Origin: Pseudooceanicola nanhaiensis DSM 18065 | GTDB lineage: Bacteria; Pseudomonadota; Alphaproteobacteria; Rhodobacterales; Rhodobacteraceae | DNA length: 64,000 bases | Assembly: GCF_000688295.1 (NCBI RefSeq) | Contig: NZ_JHZF01000018.1 | Span: 1 to 64,000 of the forward strand | Direction of reading: 5' to 3' | Program-made: the position numbers and the translations under genes | In this document: piece by piece, positions 38,932-47,495 of the stretch | How positions within the stretch are numbered: the stretch's first letter is position 1 | How the letters are laid out: every line of letters starts with the position of its first letter | Notes under the pieces: generated by a model | Seen by the model: only the letters and a program-made list of their open reading frames with translations | Databases searched by the model: none | What the model was told of the DNA's origin: nothing

Positions 38932-39525
38932 ATGGCACTTCTCAGCTTCTCCGCGGCCAGCGTCGCGGCTCAGATCGCGCATGCGCGCGCCTGCTCCACC
39001 TTCCTGCCCAACTGGAACGGCCCGGTCGGCAAACCCGCCCTGATCCTGATCGTCGGCAATGGCGTCCATCTGCGCTCGAACGGGATCGATGGCACGACGA
39101 CGCGGATCGTCACGACTGAACACGCCGATCCCTCCTTCGCCTTTGCCGAGGGCATCGACCCGTTTCAGGACGTCGACTGGATGGCGGCTCGGCAGGCGGC
39201 GTTTCGCGATCTGACGGGTCAGTTCTATACCAACATTCTCGACGACGTGCAGATGCTCATCGACCGCGGCCATGACACCATCCGGCTGGCCACTGATGGC
39301 CACACGATCCGCGTCTTCCTGCGCCGCGCCGCCGACTACCTGATCGGCGGCACCTACGACGTGCCCTCAGGCCTCGGCGGCACCTTCCGGGTGATCCTCA
39401 GGGACGCCACCGACACCCATGCAATCGTGAAGAACCACGGCAATTGCGAAGATTTCGACGAGATGCTGCCCTACCGGGTGCCGCTCGACGCGCTCATCGA
39501 AATCGATGATCGGAGGGCGGCATAG
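38932..39525 (+). CDS. Conserved plasmid protein of unknown function (197 aa)
   Basis: A soluble alpha/beta protein: MALLSFSAASVAAQIAHARA, PALILIVGNGVHLRSNGIDG, DVQMLIDRGHDTIRLATDGH, and C-terminal LPYRVPLDALIEIDD. I do not recognise a domain. TACAGGTAAATCCC precedes the ATG, and a GACCCGC/GCGGGTC hairpin lies in the 66-base gap after the ParB-like gene. Its stop overlaps the next start by one base (TAGTG), so the two are coupled. Confidence 0.75.
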   Translation: MALLSFSAASVAAQIAHARACSTFLPNWNGPVGKPALILIVGNGVHLRSNGIDGTTTRIVTTEHADPSFAFAEGIDPFQDVDWMAARQAAFRDLTGQFYTNILDDVQMLIDRGHDTIRLATDGHTIRVFLRRAADYLIGGTYDVPSGLGGTFRVILRDATDTHAIVKNHGNCEDFDEMLPYRVPLDALIEIDDRRAA

Positions 39526-40181
39526 TGGGCTGGCTTTTCTACACCGACCGTCGCGTGAAGAGCTACGCGGACGAGAAGGCGGAGATCGCCCGGCTCTGCA
39601 CCTTCGAGACGGATACCCGCAAGACAGTGCTGCTCAAGGCCTCCAAACTCGGGTCGACCTGGTATGCAGCTTTGAGGCTCACCAACATCGATGGCGCGCC
39701 GGTTGAAGACAGAACCTACGTGACCGATGCCGACGGGTCGATCACCTTCGGCGCCGTGTTCCTCACCCGCTATGACGAGGGCTGCTGGGGCTACAAGGAC
39801 ATGGAGGAGAGCGCCGGGCCCGTGGAGTCGCGCGCGCCGCTCAGCCTTCTGGCATTGCTCTCCGAGTTGAAGGATCCCGACAGCTATGCCCATGCCTGGC
39901 GTCAGCGCTGCCGCGACTGGGCGGCGATCCCGGACTACGACGAGGGTGACAAGATCAAACTGGCCGCACCGGTAACGCTGACCGATGGCAGCACCTGCCA
40001 GATCGTGACCGCCACCCATTACCGGCGCGGAGGGCAAAAGCGTCGCTGCTACCGCATCGAGGAGACAGGCGGCCTCGTGCGCCTGTCGAAAGCCTCGCTC
40101 GCCGGGTCCGAGCTCCTCGGCTCGGCGAAGAGTGAGGCGAGTCCGGTTCTGGCCGAGTTTTTCGCCGGGAACGATTCCTGA
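39525..40181 (+). CDS. Conserved plasmid protein, possibly DUF6927 family (218 aa)
   Basis: It begins MGWLFYTDRRVKSYADEKAE and has two beta-rich parts: TVLLKASKLGSTWYAALRL with VFLTRYDEGCWGYKDMEES, then KLAAPVTLTDGSTCQIVTA and GGQKRRCYRIEE. I associate this opening with DUF6927 but cannot verify it. GTG start with GGAGGG upstream, coupled to the previous gene. Function unknown. A strong hairpin follows 33 bases after the stop. Confidence 0.7.
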   Translation: MGWLFYTDRRVKSYADEKAEIARLCTFETDTRKTVLLKASKLGSTWYAALRLTNIDGAPVEDRTYVTDADGSITFGAVFLTRYDEGCWGYKDMEESAGPVESRAPLSLLALLSELKDPDSYAHAWRQRCRDWAAIPDYDEGDKIKLAAPVTLTDGSTCQIVTATHYRRGGQKRRCYRIEETGGLVRLSKASLAGSELLGSAKSEASPVLAEFFAGNDS

Positions 40182-40213
40182 CCGCCGGCAACATCGCTAT
40201 CTGTTCAGCCTTG

Positions 40214-40249
40214 AGCCGCCTCCGCGCGTTTGAAAGCGCTGAGGCGGCT
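40214..40249 (+). terminator. Hairpin between the 218-aa gene and the helicase gene
   Basis: A 9-bp stem AGCCGCCTC / GAGGCGGCT, extended inward by GCG/CGC pairs, followed by TTCTGTCCTG. It may end the upstream transcript or attenuate into the large gene 44 bases downstream. Confidence 0.55.
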
Positions 40250-40293
40250 TTCTGTCCTGTCGGACCCACAACCTGACTCAAAGGACAGACGAT

Positions 40294-43200
40294 ATGGACA
40301 ACCGAAGCCCGGCACTCGCACGCGATTTCCCATCGAAACCACAGCTTCTGCAGGCCATTCGCCTGATCGGCAGCGAGATTGAGAAGCAACCGCTCAAGAG
40401 CTCATCGCTCGCTCGGATCATGCGCGAGAGTTTCGGCGGTAGCGATGCCGGCGGCGCGTGGTCGTGGCGCATGGCCTATGACCTGATGCAGGCCGCCACG
40501 GTGACGGCGATCATGCGGGACAGCGGTTCGGACGCGCTCGCGACGGCCAGATTGCTCGCCTCACGGCTCCTGACGGAGACCCGGCGCTCCGAAGAGCAAA
40601 TCCGGCTCCAGCAATTCTCGACGCCGCTGCCCTATGCGGCGCTGGCTATCCGTGCTGCCGCCATCCGCCCCGGCGAAACCGTCCTCGAACCTTCCGCCGG
40701 GACCGGCGCGCTGGCTGGTTTTGCAGTTTGCGCGGGTGGCAAACCGATGCTGAACGAGATCGATCCCTTCCGTCGGGCGCTTCTCGAGGCGGTGTTCGGG
40801 GGCGAGGTGTCCGGCTTTGACGCCGAACATATTGATGATCTCCTGACGGTGCCCGAGCTTCCCGGTGTCATCGTGATGAATCCGCCCTTCGCCTCATCGG
40901 TCGATCGGTCGCGCGACAAGCACATTGCGGCGAAACATCTGATCGGCGCTGCCAAACGGCTGGCACCCGGCGGACGTCTCGCGGCGATCATGCCGATGGG
41001 ATTTTCGCCAAAACGAGACGCGGCCCATTGGGCACGGGCCTCGGCCATCGCAAAGCCCCGTCTCGCGCTCACTATTCCGGGCCACGTTTACCGCAAACTC
41101 GGCACCACCGTCGAAACCCAGCTCATGGTCTTCGACAAGGTGCAGGAGGAGATCGAGATCGTCCGCGCCATGGTCGACGATCTGGACGCGGCGCGCCAAA
41201 TCATCGATGATATCGCCGCAACCCGCACTGCCACTCCCTCGATCCAAACCGGTGCGCAGTTTCGGACTGGGTCGCGCCGGGTCGGTGTCCCTGTTGCACG
41301 TCAGCGCCCAATCGCCCAAGCGGCGTCTGCCAAACCCAAATCGCATGCCGCCATCCCGCTGGCCTTCACCTGCTTCGCCACCCCCCGCGAGAACAAACCT
41401 GTCTCCGACATCTATGCCCGCTACCGCCCGCAGCGGATCGAGATCACGGGGGCTCAGGAACATCCGACGCCGCTCGTCGAGAGTATTGCGATGGCATCTG
41501 TCGCGCCCCCGGTCCCGTCGAATGAAGTTGCCTCGGACCTGAGGCTGCCCGGTCGCCTGATCGAAGGGGGTCATCTCTCCGAGGCCCAGCTCGAGACCAT
41601 CCTCATGGCGAACGACGCCCACGGGCGCGACCTGCCAGGGCAGTTCACGATCGACGAGGACCAGACCCGGATGACCCGGGCTGATGATGACCCGGAGGCC
41701 CGCGCCCATCGGCTCGGATACTTCCTCGGCGATGGCACCGGCTGCGGCAAGGGGCGGGAATGCGCCGGGCTCATACTGGTCAACTGGCTCGAAGGACGGC
41801 GCAAGGCGGTCTGGATCTCCAAATCCGCCACGCTCATCGAAGACGCCATTCGCGACTGGACCGATCTCGGCGGATCGCCCGCCGACATCCAGCCGCTCTC
41901 CAAATGGAAACCCGACCAGCCTATCCCTATGGGCGACGGTATCCTCTTTGTCACCTATGCGACGCTGCGCTCTGCGGGCAAATGCGGGACGACCCGGCTC
42001 AGCCAGGTTCTCGACTGGATGGGCGAGGGGTTCGACGGGGTACTGGCCTTCGACGAGGCCCATGCAATGCAGAACGCGGCCGGGTCCGACGAGGGCAGGC
42101 GCGTCAAGCCCTCCCAACAGGGTCTCGCCGGGCTGCGCCTGCAACTTGCTGCGCCCCGGGCGCGGGTCTTCTACGTCTCGGCGACCGGGGCCACCAGTGT
42201 TCACAATCTTGCCTACGCCTCCCGCCTCGGCCTCTGGGGCCAGGGGTCCGAATACCCCTTCCCGAGCCGCGAGAGCTTCGTCTCAGCGATGGAGGCCGGC
42301 GGCGTTGCGGCGATGGAAGTCGTGGCGCGCGACCTGAAGACGCTCGGCTTCTACACCGCGCGAGCACTCAGCTTCGATGGCGTGGAATACGACGTGCTCG
42401 AACATGCGCTCACACCCGCCCAGATTGAGATCTATGACGCCTATGCCGGGGCCTTCCGGACGATTCATCATAATCTCGAAGCTGCCCTAACCGCGACTGG
42501 TGTCAACGACGCGTCGGGTCAGACGAACGCCCCGGCCGCCAAAGCTTCGGCCAAGTCCCGCTTCGAGAGCACCAAGCAGCGCTTCTTCAACCATCTCCTG
42601 ATGGGTATGAAAGCTCCGACTGTCATCCGCTCCATCGAACAGGATATCGGGGACGGTTATGCCTGCGTCATCCAGGTGGTCTCAACTGGAGAGAGCCTGT
42701 TGAAACGCCGGCTTGAAGCGATGGACCCCGAAGACGATCTGGTCGAGGGGGCGTTGACGCCTCGGGATTATGTGCTCTCCTACCTCGAACAGGCCTTCCC
42801 GATCCATGCCCAGAAGCTCGTGGAGATCGACGGGAACATGGTCGTGGAGCCGCTGCGGGATGCGAATGGCGCCCTGGTTGTCTCCCGCGAGGCCGAGGCC
42901 TTGCGCGATGAGGCAATGATAGAGCTGATGTCCCTGGCGCCGATCCCTTCGGCGCTCGACCAGATCCTCTGGGCCTTCGGGGATGAGGTCGTGGCCGAGG
43001 TGACAGGGCGCTCCATCCGCCCCCTGAAAGCCAGTGAAGGTGCCCTCTTCATCGAGAAGCGGTCCGCCAGCAGTAATTCTTCTGAAACCCGGGCCTTCAT
43101 GGACGGCGAGAAGGATATCCTGATCTTCTCGGATGCCGGCGGGACGGGCCGGTCCTACCATGCCGCAAAGACGGCGAAGAACCAGAAGCGGCGGCGGCAC

Positions 43201-44553
43201 TATCTGCTGGAGCCCGGTTGGCGAGCAGACGCCGCGATCCAGGGGCTCGGGCGCACCCATCGCTCGGCTCAGGTGTCAGCGCCCTTCTTCCGGGTCTGCA
43301 CCTCGGACGTGCACGGCGAGAAACGCTTCACCTCCACGATCGCCCGACGGCTTGATCAGCTGGGCGCCCTCACCAAGGGCCAGCGCGAGACCGGCTCCCA
43401 GGGCATGTTCCGCGAGGAGGACAATCTCGAAAGCCCGATCGCAAGGGGTGCGCTGCGAGGCTATTACGCCGATCTCGCCGCCGGGCGCGCGGCGGCCATG
43501 AGCTACGAACAGTTCAGCGATTGGACCGCCCTGCGGCTCATCGACCAGGACGGCGTGCTCCTGGAAGAGTTGCCGCCGATCCAGCGCTTCCTCAACCGTG
43601 TCCTGGCGCTGCCGATCCACATGCAGAATGCACTTTTTGCCGAGTTCATGAGCCGGATTGCCGATCAGACCGAGCGGGCGCGGGCCGCAGGCACACTCGA
43701 TCTCGGCGTCGAGACATTGCGCGGCGAGAGGATCGAGCAGGTCTCGACCGAGGATCTCTGGACCTGTCCGCGCTCCGGAGCGGTGACACGGATCATCGGA
43801 CTTGAGGTGACGGACCCCGTCCATATCCTCTCCGCAGAAGAAGCTTTGGACCGGAACCCCGACAAGCTGCCAATGATCAATAGTGCCTCGGAACGTGCGG
43901 CGCTGATCTCCTCGCGTCCGATGCAGATGTATGACGAAGAGATCGTCACACTCATGCGCAAGGTGACCCGGCCAAGCGGGTCCACCTATGTCGAGGAAGG
44001 GAAGTTCCAGGCCTCCGCCTGGAAAGAGATCGAAAAGCCCGAGTTCCGCCGCCTCTGGGACGAGGAGGCCAACAGCCTGCCGAAGGTGACCACGACGAAG
44101 CTCTACCTGCTGACCGGGCTGCTGTTGCCGATCTGGAAGGATATCCCCTCGGGCAACGAACGCATCTACCGCGTCACACCTGAGGCACAGACAGCGATGA
44201 TCGGCCGGACCGTCAGCGAGGACGGCGCCGCGGCCCTGCGTGCGCGGTTCATGGTCGGCACACCGAAAACCCCGCAGGAGATGCTGACGGCGGCGCTTGG
44301 GTCCACCGCGCCGGTCGATCTGGGCCGATGTCTCACGCTCACCCGCCGCCGGGTCGCGGGCGCGGCCCGTCTCGAGATCGACGGGGCCGACCGGGGCATG
44401 ATCGACGGGCTGAAGACCATGGGCTGCTTCACTGAGATCATCGCCTTCCAGCTCCGGGTCTTCGTGCCGCATGGGGAGGGCGTCGATACCGCCGCCATCC
44501 TGGCCCGGATCGTGGGGGAAGGGTCTCCAACGGCGGCGGAGCGAGCCGCATGA
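40294..44553 (+). CDS. Strawberry-notch-like helicase fused to a class I SAM methyltransferase
   Basis: A 1419-aa protein. An N6-adenine-type methylase domain at about residues 95-300 has VLEPSAGTGALAGF (motif I) and VIVMNPPFAS (NPPF catalytic motif). A Sno-type SF2 helicase follows: Walker A in GDGTGCGKGRE (about 478-488), DEAH in LAFDEAHAMQNAAG (about 583-597), GSTYV-type linkers, and C-terminal helicase motifs DAGGTGRSYHAAKT (about 945) and IQGLGRTHRSAQ (about 980). Fusions of this type are plasmid- and phage-borne and are thought to methylate and remodel plasmid DNA, for example to evade restriction on entry; activity is inferred. AAAGGACAGACG precedes the ATG. Confidence 0.9.
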   Translation: MDNRSPALARDFPSKPQLLQAIRLIGSEIEKQPLKSSSLARIMRESFGGSDAGGAWSWRMAYDLMQAATVTAIMRDSGSDALATARLLASRLLTETRRSEEQIRLQQFSTPLPYAALAIRAAAIRPGETVLEPSAGTGALAGFAVCAGGKPMLNEIDPFRRALLEAVFGGEVSGFDAEHIDDLLTVPELPGVIVMNPPFASSVDRSRDKHIAAKHLIGAAKRLAPGGRLAAIMPMGFSPKRDAAHWARASAIAKPRLALTIPGHVYRKLGTTVETQLMVFDKVQEEIEIVRAMVDDLDAARQIIDDIAATRTATPSIQTGAQFRTGSRRVGVPVARQRPIAQAASAKPKSHAAIPLAFTCFATPRENKPVSDIYARYRPQRIEITGAQEHPTPLVESIAMASVAPPVPSNEVASDLRLPGRLIEGGHLSEAQLETILMANDAHGRDLPGQFTIDEDQTRMTRADDDPEARAHRLGYFLGDGTGCGKGRECAGLILVNWLEGRRKAVWISKSATLIEDAIRDWTDLGGSPADIQPLSKWKPDQPIPMGDGILFVTYATLRSAGKCGTTRLSQVLDWMGEGFDGVLAFDEAHAMQNAAGSDEGRRVKPSQQGLAGLRLQLAAPRARVFYVSATGATSVHNLAYASRLGLWGQGSEYPFPSRESFVSAMEAGGVAAMEVVARDLKTLGFYTARALSFDGVEYDVLEHALTPAQIEIYDAYAGAFRTIHHNLEAALTATGVNDASGQTNAPAAKASAKSRFESTKQRFFNHLLMGMKAPTVIRSIEQDIGDGYACVIQVVSTGESLLKRRLEAMDPEDDLVEGALTPRDYVLSYLEQAFPIHAQKLVEIDGNMVVEPLRDANGALVVSREAEALRDEAMIELMSLAPIPSALDQILWAFGDEVVAEVTGRSIRPLKASEGALFIEKRSASSNSSETRAFMDGEKDILIFSDAGGTGRSYHAAKTAKNQKRRRHYLLEPGWRADAAIQGLGRTHRSAQVSAPFFRVCTSDVHGEKRFTSTIARRLDQLGALTKGQRETGSQGMFREEDNLESPIARGALRGYYADLAAGRAAAMSYEQFSDWTALRLIDQDGVLLEELPPIQRFLNRVLALPIHMQNALFAEFMSRIADQTERARAAGTLDLGVETLRGERIEQVSTEDLWTCPRSGAVTRIIGLEVTDPVHILSAEEALDRNPDKLPMINSASERAALISSRPMQMYDEEIVTLMRKVTRPSGSTYVEEGKFQASAWKEIEKPEFRRLWDEEANSLPKVTTTKLYLLTGLLLPIWKDIPSGNERIYRVTPEAQTAMIGRTVSEDGAAALRARFMVGTPKTPQEMLTAALGSTAPVDLGRCLTLTRRRVAGAARLEIDGADRGMIDGLKTMGCFTEIIAFQLRVFVPHGEGVDTAAILARIVGEGSPTAAERAA

Positions 44554-44573
44554 AAGGGAAAGTGGGCCTTGGG
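44552..44573 (+). repeat. Recurrent leader motif, copy 3
   Basis: GAAAGGGAAAGTGGGCCTTG, starting at the end of the helicase gene. The following leader folds a GGAACGCG/CGCGTTCC stem before the next start. Confidence 0.5.
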
Positions 44574-44679
44574 TCGGGGGGAACGCGGAAGGGTGCTTTG
44601 CCCCCTCGCGTTCCGCCGCCGTGGCGGGTCTCTGGACCCCTCGGCACCTTCCCCAATCCCAGACAAGAGGACGAGACCC

Positions 44680-45066
44680 ATGACCAACTCCGAGACCACC
44701 TTTGCCGAGGCGATGGCAAAATGGCAGGCCGAGCGCGAGGCCGCCAACAAGGCCGCCCGCAGCGAACTGCTCCCACAATTGCGCGGCCTCGGCATCGCGC
44801 AAGTGATCGCCGAATACGAAGGCTATGGCGATTCCGGTAATATCGAAGACGTGACGGTGCAGCCCGCAGGCATTGCGCTCCCTGACGAACTCTGCACGAA
44901 GGTTGGCGACTTCGCCTGGTCCGTCGCCTATCACCAGCACCCGGGATTCGAGAACAACGAGGGCGGCTATGGCACGCTGACCTGGGATGTCGCCGCCGAC
45001 AGCATCGCGCTGGATCATGCCGACCGCTATGTCGAGTGCTCCCACAGCCATGACGAGGGGCTTTGA
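44680..45066 (+). CDS. Conserved plasmid protein of unknown function (128 aa)
   Basis: A soluble acidic protein: ETTFAEAMAKWQAEREAANK (helix), LPQLRGLGIAQVIAEYEGYG, then a C-terminal part rich in acidic and aromatic residues, ending SHSHDEGL. No recognised domain beyond a resemblance to DUF6878-like plasmid proteins, which I cannot confirm. GAGGACGAGACCC precedes the ATG. It is coupled to the next gene, one base separating stop and start. Confidence 0.7.
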   Translation: MTNSETTFAEAMAKWQAEREAANKAARSELLPQLRGLGIAQVIAEYEGYGDSGNIEDVTVQPAGIALPDELCTKVGDFAWSVAYHQHPGFENNEGGYGTLTWDVAADSIALDHADRYVECSHSHDEGL

Positions 45067-45067
45067 C

Positions 45068-45508
45068 ATGGCCCATCCCCTGCATCATGCCGAAAGCTCC
45101 GCGCGGAAACTCGGCGGAAAGCCAGCCGACTATCAGACGGTCCACGACTGGTTCGATGCCTCTAAGGAGCATTTGGCCATCTTCACCCACCGTGCGCTGC
45201 GCCATCACACGCAAGGCATCTTCGAGGCCGAACGTGTCTTCGGGCTCACCCTCACCAACGCGGCGGGGCGCGTGATCCCCGTCCGCTGGATCGGCGAACA
45301 GCATGTCCGGGAAGACTGCCAGGGCCGCATTCCGAGCCTCGCCGACTGGCTCGGGCGTATCCAGCCCGAACCCTGGATGGCCAATGGGCATATCGACCTG
45401 ATGGCACGTGAGCCCGTCGGCGATCCGCGCACGGAATGGCTGGCCGAGGTGGCTGAAGGCAAGACGATCCTCGGCCTCAAGGACTGGATGGAGGCGAGGG
45501 GATCATGA
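45068..45508 (+). CDS. DUF6915-like plasmid protein (146 aa)
   Basis: It begins MAHPLHHAESSARKLGGKPA and contains VHDWFDASKEHLAIFTHRAL, RHHTQGIFEAERVFG and IGEQHVREDCQGRIPSLADW, the pattern I associate with DUF6915. The many conserved histidines (HH, THRALRHH, GEQH) suggest metal binding, but the function is unknown. The stop overlaps the next start (ATGA). Confidence 0.75.
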   Translation: MAHPLHHAESSARKLGGKPADYQTVHDWFDASKEHLAIFTHRALRHHTQGIFEAERVFGLTLTNAAGRVIPVRWIGEQHVREDCQGRIPSLADWLGRIQPEPWMANGHIDLMAREPVGDPRTEWLAEVAEGKTILGLKDWMEARGS

Positions 45509-45786
45509 TGCGCAACGTCCGCAGGTTCTACGATTGCAGCACCGCACATCTGCCCGCGCAAACCGCGGAGGCCATAGAGAACGGGCGTTTTGCCAAATCG
45601 CCGAGCTTGCAGAATGAGTATGGCTGGCTGTTCTCCGTCCCGGAGACGCTCGCCGATCTGCCGGAAGGCGTCGACTGTGACGCCTTCAAGGTGGTCATGG
45701 CGTTGGCGATGGATGCGGGGTGCGACTACGTTCTCTTCGATCGGGACGTCCCGCCGGTGCCCTATCTCGAGGTCTTCGATTGGTAG
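45505..45786 (+). CDS. DUF5983-like plasmid protein (93 aa)
   Basis: A small acidic protein: FYDCSTAHLPAQTAEAIENG, EYGWLFSVPETLAD, GCDYVLFDRDVPPVPYLEVF. The STAHLP and YVLFDRDxPP segments are the DUF5983 pattern. Function unknown. It is translationally coupled to the previous gene and followed by a strong hairpin. Confidence 0.75.
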   Translation: MMRNVRRFYDCSTAHLPAQTAEAIENGRFAKSPSLQNEYGWLFSVPETLADLPEGVDCDAFKVVMALAMDAGCDYVLFDRDVPPVPYLEVFDW

Positions 45787-45803
45787 ATCGAATGCGGGTG
45801 TGC

Positions 45804-45831
45804 AGAGGCCCGATCTGGGGATCGGGCCTCT
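45804..45831 (+). terminator. Rho-independent-type terminator
   Basis: A perfect 11-bp stem, AGAGGCCCGAT / ATCGGGCCTCT with loop CTGGGG, followed by TGTTT, 18 bases after the stop at 45786. Confidence 0.7.
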
Positions 45832-45867
45832 CTTGTTTCCAACACCAATACCGAAATGGAGATCCAG

Positions 45868-46146
45868 ATGAACGTCGCGGAGATCAAGGCCGCCGTGGAT
45901 GCCGGCAAATCCGTCCACTGGTCGAATGAGGGCTACCGGGTGCATCGGGATGGCCTCGGCCAATACCTCATCACCTACGTGCCAAACGGCAGCACGATCG
46001 GTCTGACCGACCGGAGCGGCCGTCGGCTGAACGGGGCCGAGGCCGACTTCTTCATATCGGAACCGCGCCATGGTGCCGCGGCGGAGAAGGGGAGGGATGT
46101 GCGCGGGGCAACGCCGGACACATCTTCGAGCGCCGGGCCGTGCTGA
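45868..46146 (+). CDS. Small conserved plasmid protein (92 aa)
   Basis: It begins MNVAEIKAAVDAGKSVHWSN, then GYRVHRDGLGQYLITYVPN and IGLTDRSGRRLNGAEADFFI, a compact beta-rich module. The last 25 residues look unstructured. GGAGATCCAG precedes the ATG at 45868. Function unknown; similar short proteins accompany DUF736 genes on related plasmids. Confidence 0.65.
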   Translation: MNVAEIKAAVDAGKSVHWSNEGYRVHRDGLGQYLITYVPNGSTIGLTDRSGRRLNGAEADFFISEPRHGAAAEKGRDVRGATPDTSSSAGPC

Positions 46147-46157
46147 CGGTCAGGAGA

Positions 46158-46179
46158 GAAAGGAAAGAGGGCTTTGTGG
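46158..46179 (+). repeat. Recurrent leader motif, copy 4
   Basis: GAAAGGAAAGAGGGCTTTGT, in the leader of the DUF736 gene. Confidence 0.45.
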
Positions 46180-46263
46180 TTTTGCGATCCCATGAGGGGT
46201 CGAAAAGCAATCCCGCGTGCTCTGGCCAAGTGCCGGGCAGCGGCAAACCCAAGGAGAAGACCC

Positions 46264-46992
46264 ATGTTCGCAGGAACCCTGACCAAGAATGCCGAGACCG
46301 CAGCCACCGCCTATTCCGGCATGATCCACTCGAGCCGGTTCGACATCGCGATCCAGCTCGAGACCCGCACGAAGATGTCCGAGCGCAGCCCGGATTTTGA
46401 TGTGACCGCGGTGAACAAGTCGGGCCGGAAGGTGCGTATCGGCACGGCCTGGAACGAGACCGGCAACACCACCGGTAACCATTACATCTCGATGCAGATC
46501 GATGTCGGCCTCGGGCCGTTCCGGGTCAACGCCGTGCAGACGAAGGAAGCACGCGAAGCAATGACCGGTGAATTCGAGATCATCCCGCTGGTCTCAAACG
46601 GTGGCATGAAGTCCGGTTCGATCTCGGGCGAGTTGACCGCGATGGATGCAGACAACGCCTTCGCCGGTTACATCGCCAACATGATGTTCGACCTCGAATT
46701 CATGCTGATCGAGAACGAATTCAAGACCGAGGAGACCCATCCCGACTACCGGATCGAGGTCTCCTCGCCCAAGGGCCACCCGATCCGCGTGGGTTCGGCC
46801 TGGATGGCGAAGAGCAACCGCACCGGCAACGACTACGTCTCGCTCCTCATCAACACGCCCGATGGCGATCTGCGGGTAAACGCCGTGCAGAACGAGGAGC
46901 AGCGCGGCGGCCAGACCTTCTCGATCATTCCCTTCGTCGAGAGCGGTGCGCGCGAGCGGGACGCTGGTGCGGGACTGTCTCTGGTGTCCTGA
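46264..46992 (+). CDS. DUF736 protein with two tandem repeats
   Basis: A 242-aa protein. Two homologous units are visible. The first has SPDFDVTAVNKSGRKVRIGT, TTGNHYISMQIDVGLGPFRV and NAVQTKE (about residues 40-115). The second has HPDYRIEVSSPKGHPIRVGS, TGNDYVSLLINTPDGDLRVN and AVQNEEQ with FSIIPFVES (about 158-235). Most DUF736 proteins are about 100 aa with one unit, so this is an internal duplication. Function unknown; DUF736 is a marker of conjugative and integrative elements. AAGGAGAAGACCC precedes the ATG. Confidence 0.85.
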   Translation: MFAGTLTKNAETAATAYSGMIHSSRFDIAIQLETRTKMSERSPDFDVTAVNKSGRKVRIGTAWNETGNTTGNHYISMQIDVGLGPFRVNAVQTKEAREAMTGEFEIIPLVSNGGMKSGSISGELTAMDADNAFAGYIANMMFDLEFMLIENEFKTEETHPDYRIEVSSPKGHPIRVGSAWMAKSNRTGNDYVSLLINTPDGDLRVNAVQNEEQRGGQTFSIIPFVESGARERDAGAGLSLVS

Positions 46993-47057
46993 TGTGACGA
47001 ATCTGGTCCCGATCGATTTACGAGGCCGGCCTAGACCGGCCCGGTCTGCCTAACCTA

Positions 47058-47088
47058 CGGGAGCTGCGGAAACGCGGCTCCCGTTTTT
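47058..47088 (+). terminator. Rho-independent terminator ending the backbone module
   Basis: CGGGAGCTGCG / CGCGGCTCCCG, an 11-bp stem with one wobble pair and a GAAA loop, followed by TTTTTCTTT. It separates the plus-strand module from the convergent peptidase operon. Confidence 0.9.
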
Positions 47089-47177
47089 CTTTGTGGCCGG
47101 TCAGTTCGAGGTCAACGGCCTGCCCGTCGCAAGGTGATGGCGAAACTCGCCGGTGCGATAGCCCCGCTGGCAAAGCA

Positions 47178-47495
47178 TCACTCCGAGGTCTCTTCCACCG
47201 TGCCATCGTTCTCGGAGGGCGTCTCACAAAAGATCTCTTCGACCGTCACCTGGTCGGGTAGTGGTCCTTGCAACGCGTCCTCGATCGCCTTGGTTGCGAA
47301 ATTCGCCGAGACGGACGTCGCGAAACTGATCGTCACGGTCAGCACAAGCTCTTTTGCGGTCATGCCCAGGGCCGCGTCGACCGAGCTGTCGGTAACGTCC
47401 GCACCGGCGACGCCTTCCAACAGCGCGAGGATATCCTGTTTGGACGCGTCCGCGTCATCGCCGGCAAGGCGCATCACCACCACAACGTCAGTCAT
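47178..47495 (-). CDS. Small partner protein of the metallopeptidase operon (105 aa)
   Basis: It begins MTDVVVVMRLAGDDADASKQ. A short hydrophobic helix-like stretch follows in the middle (LVLTVTISFATSVSANFATK), then a strand (DQVTVEEIF) and an acidic tail. The strand, linker, hydrophobic helix, strand order resembles small effector-associated components of bacterial conflict systems (EACC1-like), but this is only a shape resemblance. It is the last gene of the operon, overlapping the preceding peptidase gene by eight bases. The hydrophobic stretch may insert in the membrane or pack in an oligomer. Confidence 0.6.
   Translation of the reverse strand: MTDVVVVMRLAGDDADASKQDILALLEGVAGADVTDSSVDAALGMTAKELVLTVTISFATSVSANFATKAIEDALQGPLPDQVTVEEIFCETPSENDGTVEETSE

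Noticed and set aside
43276-45069. A 597-aa minus-strand frame opposite the helicase 3' end and following small genes
   Set aside because: It spans several real plus-strand genes and shows no domain signal.
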